Positions 53,775 through 61,387 of a DNA stretch of 61,387 nt are shown piece after piece (the stretch's first letter is position 1; each line of letters begins with the position of its first letter). Source of the DNA: Obelidium mucronatum (lineage: Eukaryota > Chytridiomycota > Chytridiomycetes > Chytridiales > Chytriomycetaceae); NCBI GenBank assembly GCA_025765595.1, contig JAIVFH010000161.1, forward strand, positions 1 through 61,387. The letters run 5' to 3'. The translations under genes were made by a program, and so were the position numbers. A model generated the notes under the pieces. The model made no database searches. It saw only the letters and a program-made list of their open reading frames with translations, and had not been told where the DNA came from.

Positions 53775-56700
53775 ATGATGAGGGGAATGTCCATACTGAC
53801 GGCTGTCTTAAGGTTGGCCGCGTTTCACAGAGTCTGTTTGCTTGCTTTGGCGGACAAGACTCAAACGTCGATTACTTTCGCTTTTGTTGGGCCTTATGCT
53901 ATGTACGATATCAAATACTCCAGACTCCAGAGGAACTGCTCCTAACTATCAATCAGCTTACCTAATGTTGAAATGAATGGATCACTTGTCACCAATGATC
54001 CTAACTCTGGCTCCTTGATGGTGGAATATAGCACGGAGTTTTCAGACTTGACTTTATTCTATTGGAACGACGTTTGTGCAAGAGTGAGTCTTAAACACGC
54101 TTGCCGCTCTGCCAAAAGGCCCAAAACTAACTTATTGTGGTCACAGATAGCGGTGGACGCTATAAACGCGAATAATGAAGTACTTCCTGACACCACCATC
54201 AATATTAAGCGGTTCAACAACTTCCGTTCCATGAAGGGTGATAATGGTGGTTACGCAATGCAGATCGCGATGGATATCCAAAACAACCATCCAGGTTTCT
54301 CTCCACAAAGCCCAAAGGTTTAAAAGTTACAATTATTGAAATTTTGTTAGACGTCGTGGCGGTATTCACAAGTGACCTTCAGGCAACAACGACAGTGTAC
54401 GTCTATCAGTTCTATACTCGCTTATCGACAATAAATTTGCAGAATGCAGAGCCAGATTTACTCCCGTTTTCAACTTCCAACAATCTCAGCATCTCAAGTC
54501 TCGTCGAAATTCAACAACAAAAATGACTATCCCTATTATCTTTCAATGCTATCCAGTAAGGTCAAATGCTCTCTGCAACGGTGACATTATTAAAACTATC
54601 TTTTTTGCGGCAAGATTCTGGATGGTTTGAAGCAAGTTGTTTGCTACTGAATTCATGGGGAGTAAAACGTATTGCAGTCATTTGGCAAAGCTCGTTCTTG
54701 TCTGATCCGCAGGCAATGTTCGACACGCTTACCAAGTGCAATTTGAGCATTGTAACCTCTTTCAGAGTTTCTCTGGCAGAAGTTACGATGGAAAATGCTC
54801 AACGAATTGGCCAGGAAATTGAGTATTACGACGCCAGGTATACGCAGTCCCTCTTTGATATGCATTTTTAAGGCTAATGAGGCCTCTGGAATTGATAGAT
54901 ACGTTCTTATATTTGCAGAGTCTACCATGAGTGGCTTTTTCTACTTCACTTTGGGGCAGTTGGGTTTTAACTTTCTTGGAGAAAGAGTTTATAAACTGTA
55001 ATTTTGGCTACAGAATGAAATTAGCAGTCGGTCCTGGATACGTTTGGCTTGGGGTCTGTATGCCCATGTCTCCTGGACCCTTGTACAATATGTCTTTAAT
55101 CAATCATTTCATGGTAATTAATCAAAGTTATGTCGAATTATCTGAGCTTCTAACGAATGAATCAATAAGTTTGTATTTGGCAGCGAATTAGATATGCCAG
55201 TTTATTACGGAGAGCTTCTTCAAAGTATTTTGGATGCCATCAATGTTTTCACGGAACCTTATAAGTATTGCTGTGAAAGTCCATTCCAAAGAAATTAAAA
55301 TTCAAATCAGTTCTACTTTTTCCATCAACGATGGGAAGTTCACCGGTAATTGCGCACAAGCCTTTGATGCAATTGGCTTATTGGCTTCTGGTATCGATGC
55401 CGTCAGCAACTCAACTTCGCCAGAAACCGTTGCCCGTCGAAGTGCTCAAAGACTTCTGAATTTCACGGCTTTTATGAACACAGGATATCGAGGACTTGTC
55501 CAAGATCCTATCAGATTGTTTCCGTCTGGCGACATGGCTGTGTAAGCTGCCAGGCTCCTTTTGTCCTCTGTTTGACACGCATTCACGTTTAGACCATACT
55601 TGGGGTTGCAGATCGATGAAACCGGCTATGTCATGCGTAAAACTATTTTTTCTCTTTTTTTCAGCTTTTGTTTTCTTAATCTTGTCTTCTTCCACAGCGT
55701 TTGCCGTTACTGATGCGCAATGGAAAACAATCATTGCTATCCCAGGACTTCCTCCGCCTATTTTTGCTGGAGGAACGTCAATGCCACCTCCTGATGGCCG
55801 CGTATACGCTGATGCTATTTTGGATTTGACCAGTACGACAGGGCAAGTAACACGCGTTCTTCAGTTCATTGGATGGTTGGTTTGCAGTTGTGATATGATT
55901 CTTGTGGTGATGAATCGAAGCAATATCATTGTTCGATCCAGCTCTGTAAGTTTTACGGCATTAATTCTCGTTGGAGCCGCTATTGGATACGGCGGCAGCA
56001 GCTTTATTTACGGAAAGCCAACTCCGTCAAGCTGTCTTGGGTCAATGTGGCTTCCATCATTGTCCTTTTCGATTGTTGCATCAGCACTGATAGTTAAAAA
56101 CGCACGAGTGGCTGTTATTTATGCAGCCAAAACAAGGCTTCCGAAAATCATCTTGACTAATTGGCTGAGTCTGTTGGTATTTGGATGTTTCATGGGAGTA
56201 GAGATGGTAGTTTCATCATTCTTCATGGATATTTGGGACTGACAGTTTCGACTTTTGCGTCCAGATCCTGTTGGCTTTTTGGTCTAGTCTGTCTAAAATT
56301 CACATCAAAACCATTCACACCACATCGCTTCAAAGAGAATTTCTGTGTTCATACGGCTCAACAGCTGGTACAATTTTGGAGAAGTCCATTTTGGTCTATC
56401 ATGTCCTCCTTGTCCTAACTGGAATATGCATTTGTGTTGTGATTCGGAACTTGAATGGAATTCATTCAGAAATGACATATCTCACTGTCATACTGGCCTC
56501 AACTTCTTTATTTACCATCATCAATTGGTTACTACAAGCATCTTCGCCGTCTGGATACACTCAGCGCCTGTCGCAGGCACTTACCACATGGTTAATCTTG
56601 ACAGTAGTAATTGGCTTAAAGTTTGGGTCGCGAGCGATCGAGCTTTGGTATGAAAGTACTTTTACTATGCAATCACTGTTGTCCAGTCTGAGTTCAACGG

Positions 56701-57134
56701 CCCAATTATCAATCGGCACCCAGAAAACTGCATCTAAATATAGCCCTGTTAAACCTGATACATCAAGCTGTAATAATGGTACCAATACAGTGCTAATCAT
56801 TTCAACGACTACAGAGCGGCGTAAGAAAAAGAGGACAACTGTTACAGCTATGAAAGTTGTTTATAGGATCGACGAAGGGATGTTTTCGAAATGGATGGAA
56901 GCACTCTGCACTGTCCAAAAGAATCGGGAAAAAACATTGGCTTTATTCTTTCCTTGTGAACATGGGTCTTCTCGAGCATTTAATATTAGAAAAGAGTCGT
57001 TTCATGAAGTTTCGGCGAAGAGCCCTGTTAGGCTTGCGGGCAATGTTTTGGTGGCCGGTGGACACGTGCGACAGGTGTTAGTGGACTTCACGTCGGCGGA
57101 GCAAATGTCAAACTTTCAACAGTCTCTAGAATAA
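53775..57134 (+). CDS. Class C GPCR, GABA-B/mGlu-like, with extracellular ligand-binding domain
   Basis: A multi-exon gene. Supported 5' exons: 53775-53902, 53957-54083, 54147-54294, 54351-54396, 54443-54555, 54615-54837, 54899-54958, and one from 55014. A signal peptide (MSILTAVLRLAAFHRVCLLA) leads into an ANF-receptor (Venus flytrap) domain: TSITFAFVGPY, IAVDAINANNEVLPDTTINI, FTSDLQATTTVMQSQIYSRF, KNDYPYYLSML, WGVKRIAVIWQSSFLSD and VGPGYVWLGVC. The 7TM part starts near 55700, with NRSNIIVRSSS, SCLGSMWLPSLSFSIVASAL and IHIKTIHTTSLQREFLCSYG. A 200-residue cytoplasmic tail follows. Exon joints near 55090-55320 and 56190-56350 are unresolved, so I cannot exclude damage there. Such receptors are known in early-diverging fungi and rare in Dikarya. 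The ligand is unknown. Confidence 0.8.
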
Positions 57135-57159
57135 TTAATTGAATAAATAATCGATTAAC

Positions 57160-57791
57160 ATGAAACAGCCATTCCCTGGATCATGCCACTGCGGAACCAT
57201 CAAGTACATTGTAATGCTCGATGTTCCTACAGGCTTTACATCAGGTGGTACCGAATGTTATCCGGTCGATGAGTTTAGGACTTTTCAACTCCAAAAATGC
57301 AACTGTTCAATCTGTCACAAATCTGGGCTTTTACATCTGCGACTGGCTGATTCGGTGAAAGACTTTTTCCTTCTGAGACCCGAGCCAGTGATTGACAAGA
57401 ACGGGTTTGCCTCCTTGACAGCAACTGGCCTCATGAGCGACTACACCTGCAACGAAGGACACATAAGCTTCTTGTTTTGCAGGAAATGCGGAGTACGATG
57501 CTTCAGTCTTGCCGCAAATCTAAATCGCGTGGAGTTGCCGACGGAATTATCAGCAGTTGGGGTTGGACCGCAGACAGAAGGATGGACTGTCAAACCATGG
57601 AACCCCAATGTGGAATGGGACATCAAAAGACTGGATACCTTGCAATTAATGCCTTGACGCTCGATGATCCCTCAGAACGCGGCTTTGATTTACGAAAGTG
57701 TTGGGAAACGAAAAGCGTCAAGTACATTGACGGGCGATCGTGGAGAGGGAAAGTACAGACCGACAGACCGCACGACAATGGGGCTTATTAG
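57160..57791 (+). CDS. GFA/CENP-V-domain zinc protein
   Basis: The N-terminal part (57160 to about 57600) has the zinc-binding pattern of the GFA family: SCHCGTIKY, then KCNCSICHKSG, then LFCRKCGVRCFS. The C-terminal part is in another frame: GYLAINALTLDDPSERGFDL, then KYIDGRSW, stop at 57791; this matches the family ending. The two can be joined by an 80-nt intron beginning GTTGGG near 57557 or by removing only 20 nt (GTGGAATGGGACATCAAAAG), both phase-correct, with the same AAAAG acceptor. Without splicing the ORF stops at 57657. GFA proteins bind zinc; most fungal members have no proven activity on the formaldehyde-glutathione adduct. The gene starts 25 bp after the GPCR stop. Confidence 0.8.
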
Positions 57792-57920
57792 CATATTGGT
57801 TCCATATTTCTTGTCCCACTGCCCATTGCCCAATAAAAGCTCTCACGCATAATAACGCAACATATGATATCGACTGGACATCATAAGACGGTATCTATGC
57901 ACATGACGCATATGATAGAG

Positions 57921-57977
57921 AGTGGTGGTTCAAAGACGTATGAGTCACACCAGCCTCCAGGGCTTCGAACCACCACT
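57921..57977. other. Perfect 11-bp inverted repeat (hairpin)
   Basis: AGTGGTGGTTC at 57921-57931 and GAACCACCACT at 57967-57977 can form a stem with a 35-nt loop. It lies between the convergent GFA and QCR8 genes, 118 bp past the last QCR8 codon, so it might serve in 3' end formation. Nothing else is seen in 57792-58095. Confidence 0.5.
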
Positions 57978-58095
57978 AACCCTGTCCATCTTTCTCACAA
58001 ACTGTGATCACACACAGCGAGCCAGCTACGAAACATACGATCAAATCCAGATCCTTTTATTTTTCTTCGTATTTTTGAAGCGACGCAATTTAGAA

Positions 58096-58487
58096 TCAGT
58101 GTTCAGCGCCCTCCTGAGTCTTCAAGTACGCCTTGGTGTGGTAGTAGTTGTTCTTCTTCACAGCCCAGTCGCCAAGGTAGTAGTAGAAGGCCAATGGTGG
58201 CAGAATAAAGACAGACAGGCGACCAATTCTGATGGCAAACTTCTTTGCACCGGGGTTAAAGAAGCCCTTAAAGAGATTCTGCTGGAACGGCGAGATTTGG
58301 TGCTCTGCGAGAGGTAAAGAGTTAGACTAAGACTCTTCAGGCTGTCGATGGGCTCTCGTTACCGTAGTATCCATTCATTCTGCTCAAGTTTCCAAACCAA
58401 GCACTGTTGATTGATGTGCGATTTAGTATCCCTATCCAATCATAATAAGCCCGGTGCGAGAAGGAGGTGTACGTACTGGCCACCCAT
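58096..58487 (-). CDS. QCR8: Cytochrome bc1 complex subunit 8 (QCR8)
   Basis: Three exons (58477-58487, 58363-58403, 58096-58304; introns 73 and 58 nt) give 86 residues. The first exon codes just 11 nt, MGG plus two bases. The sequence MGGHAWFGNLSRMNGYYEHQ leads into ISPFQQNLFKGFFNPGAKKF, then one membrane segment (LSVFILPPLAFYYYLGDWAV) and a polar end (YLKTQEGAEH). This is the ubiquinone-binding small subunit of complex III in the mitochondrial inner membrane (UQCRQ in animals), with the usual single-span layout and length. Single-exon ORF finding misses it because of the tiny exons. Confidence 0.88.
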
Positions 58488-58555
58488 TTTTAGACTTTGT
58501 GTTGAGGAAAAAGTGAAAATGCCTTCATTCTATAAAAACACAAAACATCAATAGT

Positions 58556-60930
58556 CTATCTCCTTTCTGGCTTTCGTATCTTCTGAGGACTTTGGTTCCT
58601 AAAAGACGTATTGTAATCATCAGGGAGCTCATTCGCCCGTGACACGGCATCACTGCCTGATCCTGATGAAAATTGATCACGTCCACTACTCCCTTTAATC
58701 CCCACAAAGTCTTCATTTTCATCATCAGAAGGGTAATAAACTTTCCGAATCTTCGCATCTGCAGACGAAACAGATCCATTGCTCCCTGATCTTCGTGCAC
58801 GCTTTCCAGAATCAATTGCTGAACTGGCAGGTTTCGTTGGTGTCTTGAATGCAGAGTTTGTACTCTCTTCTAGCGGCCCCACTTCGGAATGAAAGCCAAA
58901 TGAAGACGACGCTTCCACGGAAGTCTCAGATGGAATCGCCAACACAGAGGTCCCACCAAATGCTCCAAACTTTTCTCTCGACGCACCGGTAAAACCACCA
59001 AAGCTCTGCATCACACCATGAAATGTTCCATTATCTATAGAATCCAAGGAATCCCTGGCTAATACACTTGCATCCGACATACTTGTTGAAGGGTACTCAA
59101 ATTCCAGCTTGTTTATAAACCGGTGAAATATTTTTTGAACAGGTACCCTCATGGAGTCTTGTTTCACGTATATCCGAAGAGTGATTTCTTGTGGATTTGA
59201 TGGAATCAGGTGAGAAAGTTGAGACTTTGGTAGATCCTTGAAAAAAAAGGAATGAGGGACGAATCAGATTGCTAAAATTGACGAAGAAGAACAACTCACA
59301 AAGTTCTGGTTTTTGTTGAACTTGTTGAAAAATCTGCACTTGTCAATTGGATTTTCAGTTTTGAAGCACCAGTCCAGAACGAGATACTCTGGAAAAATGT
59401 CGTCCTCTTTGATTTCTTTGCGCTCAGAGGCGGTTGCATAACTTAAAATCCGCTCTGCGGTAAAATTATGTTTCGTGACCCGGTGAGCCATATGACTGGG
59501 AAGTAGATACGACTCCGCACATCTATGAAACAAAAAAGTCAGGTGGCGAGTAAAAATAACCTAAAATACCTATACAAATCTCTCAACCGAATGCGTTTTA
59601 AAATATCTCGCGAAGCTGCAAGCGCTGGTGTTCTGCTGCGTTCAATTTCCTTAAGAATAGCATCCGTCAAGTGAGTGTATTGTTCAGGAGAATCAATTGC
59701 CGACCCAATATCAAGGTGATCATCAGCCAAACAAAGGGCTTCAATAAGCATCAACTCAATCGCCTTTCCAACTCTACAATAACGTTTAAAAATAGAATAA
59801 CTTAAAACGACATGATTGGGAATGGACGGTCACACACTTGTGAGTATAAATCTGCTTAAACATATTGAAGCGCGTTTGAAAAAGCTGGAGGAGGACACAA
59901 GAGATGAGCGATAAACTAGTTGTCCTAAAAAAAACGGCATACCAAACTTAAATTCAAAGCCTCATTCTTGTTCCAGCAAATCTGATCATTGATCACTCGC
60001 GTAAATTGCATGGACCTCTGATGATCAAATCCGACTTTGACCCCACAATGATAAGAATCACGCGCAAGATAATCAAACTGTTCGTTGCGGTGGTTTTTTA
60101 GAGCATCTAGCACCAGCACGAAGCAAATACCTTATCCACATCTACACTATTCCGCTTGTTATTCACAATATCAAAGAGGAAACGTTTGTGTGGTTTGTAA
60201 TCGCCATGGCCGCGAATCAATGCTTTGATGAATTTCACGTCCTCTTCGCTACATTGCTCAGCTGTAAGACCATTCGAATCAACCAAATATTCGAGCATCG
60301 ATTCAGACGCGTCTTCGTGTGACCATTGAACAGTAGGTCTCAGTCTTGGGATGACGTGCTATTATTGAGGAAAAGAACTTCAGGACGGACGACTCAATGC
60401 GAAAGGAGTGAGCGACAAAAAATTAATACCAACCGAGTCAAAAATATGAGAGAAGGGACCATGTCCCAAATCGTGAGTCAATCCAGCCAGAGTCACAGTT
60501 TTCACGTCAAAATTATCAATTTCAAGTTCCGGTTGTTCATACTTCAAGTGAGTTATCAAATGGTTTGAAAGATGCGAGACTCCAAGTGAATGTTCAAATC
60601 GGTTGTGACTAGCGCCTTAGGTGGTTTTTGTAGTGATCGAAGTCAGTCGTGTCAGTGAGGTCAATTTAAAACCCGAATCAGCAGCTATAGTGATCAGATA
60701 CCAGGAAAAACAAAGTAAGCCGATCCGAGCTGCTTCAAGTCTCGGAGTCTGTATTTGATGTCGGCAGACTGCGGTCAGTTGCTTGGATATGTTTGCGAAG
60801 AGACCATGCACTACAAGCACACAAACCTCTGGAACTGCGGAGTATCGATCAACGCCCAGCAGAATGCATCGATTCGCATTTGGCCGTGAATTGGATCAGT
60901 CACAATCTTGTCGTAACTCGACTTCAACAT
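58556..60930 (-). CDS. SAMHD1-like HD-domain dNTP triphosphohydrolase
   Basis: Nine exons (60827-60930, 60702-60748, 60434-60615, 60131-60358, 59943-60077, 59838-59884, 59570-59773, 59300-59522, 58556-59236) give 616 residues. It starts [20 protein letters not shown] and has [20 protein letters not shown]. The HD metal site is [12 protein letters not shown] (His54) and [13 protein letters not shown] (His98-Asp99), followed by [16 protein letters not shown] with the last Asp ligand. The C-terminal lobe keeps [10 protein letters not shown] and WCF. There is no SAM domain upstream of the HD domain in this model. The last 150 residues are Ser-rich and disordered with basic patches. SAMHD1 cleaves dNTPs to nucleosides and triphosphate and controls dNTP pools. 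Confidence 0.9.
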
Positions 60931-60960
60931 GGTTTTTATGACAGAAAATACCCGTTTTTT

Positions 60961-61387
60961 TTATTTCGCAACAGAATCTCGGATCAAATTCAACGCAGAT
61001 CCAGCTTTAATCCAGGCAATTTGGTCGGCACTCAATGTGTGGTTTACAGCAACGACATTCACCTTTCCGTCTTTACCAACAACCTTCAGCGTGACTTGGC
61101 TGCCAGGAGCTAATTCACTCAGTCCTTGAGTTGAGACAGAGCATCCATCGGTAATCAAGTCGTAATCATCCGGGTTAGCAAAAGTGACTGGGATCACACC
61201 TTGCTTCTTCAAATTTGTTTCGTGGATTCTTGCAAACGATCTTGAAACGATCAATGGACAACCGAGAAATCGCGGCTGCAAAGCTGCGTGCTCACGCGCC
61301 GATCCTTCTCCATAGTTCCAGTCTCCAATCACAGTCCACGCCGCATTTTGAGACTTGTAGTAACGGGCAACATTGGGGATGGTGTCT
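60961..61387 (-). CDS. Aconitate hydratase, mitochondrial type, C-terminal part (runs off the window)
   Basis: The last 142 codons of aconitase, cut by the window end. It reads DTIPNVARYYKSQNAAWTVI, GDWNYGEGSAREHAALQPRF, LGCPLIVSRSFARIHETNLK and KQGVIPVTF to the stop at 60961. The swivelling domain 4 residues are present, including the active-site Ser-Arg context SREHAA/GSAREHAA and RSFARIHETN. The enzyme converts citrate to isocitrate in the TCA cycle with a 4Fe-4S cluster; cluster ligands lie outside the window. Its stop is 30 bp from the start of the SAMHD1-like gene on the same strand. Confidence 0.95.
   Translation of the reverse strand, partial: DTIPNVARYYKSQNAAWTVIGDWNYGEGSAREHAALQPRFLGCPLIVSRSFARIHETNLKKQGVIPVTFANPDDYDLITDGCSVSTQGLSELAPGSQVTLKVVGKDGKVNVVAVNHTLSADQIAWIKAGSALNLIRDSVAK

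Noticed and set aside
57921..57977. Inverted repeat with a box-B-like core (GGTTCGAAGCC) as a tRNA
   Set aside because: The stem is 11 bp with one 35-nt loop, and no D or anticodon arm can be drawn.

Overview
This window is nuclear DNA of a eukaryote, most likely an early-diverging (chytrid-type) fungus. Genes are dense and lie on both strands. They are split by many short introns of about 45-95 nt, mostly GT-AG with a few GC-AG, and often with a CTAAC-like branch site. The gene set is fungal: RTA1-like protein, Nha1/sod2-type antiporter, Mdm31/Mdm32, QCR8, HUL5 and Wss1-type protease. It also holds genes that Dikarya usually lack: a class C GPCR, a Crinkler-like NTPase-nuclease, SAMHD1 and a TyrRS with an EMAP-II tail. 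The species assignment is inference. Exon boundaries were read by eye and checked for reading phase.

Layout. 1-1356: 3' end of a HUL5/UBE3C HECT ligase with an apparent frameshift, then a 1,075-bp TIR element with a 6-bp target duplication. 1470-5425: two paralogous Cys-rich cell-surface proteins and a WLM/Wss1-type protease. 5700-8269: tandem duplications and a 10-exon gene of unknown family. 8638-11041: DinB-like protein, TPR protein and an RMI2-like protein. 11281-23507: MDM31-like and MON2, head to head with 216 bp between start codons; each has one giant intron packed with GC-rich hairpin repeats. 23572-28729: Crinkler-like P-loop/nuclease protein, a small membrane protein and a Na+/H+ antiporter.

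28811-37400 is the most striking region. A tRNA-Gly(UCC) gene is cut into two halves, and together the halves account for all 72 nt of the intact copy at 49650-49721. The 8.5 kb between them is flanked by a 5-bp duplication (AATAA) and has TAGACG repeats near both ends. It encodes a Crypton-like tyrosine recombinase with the R, HxxR, H and Y residues, plus two or three cargo genes, minisatellites and a GC-rich island. I interpret it as a tyrosine-recombinase element integrated into a tRNA gene.

37776-46679 is a compact housekeeping block: SDR, coiled-coil protein, class III ADH, YKT6, TyrRS and RTA1-like. 46680-50723 is gene-poor, with an ankyrin relic, a dispersed repeat, a long T tract, the intact tRNA-Gly and one unresolved gene. 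50724-61387 holds PRMT5, a 1-Cys peroxiredoxin, a class C GPCR, a GFA-domain protein, QCR8, SAMHD1-like and the 3' end of aconitase. Neighbours are often separated by only 25-70 bp.

Most genes are unrelated housekeeping functions. Three themes recur: membrane traffic (MON2, YKT6), mitochondria (MDM31, QCR8, aconitase) and nucleic-acid maintenance (RMI2, Wss1-type protease, SAMHD1).
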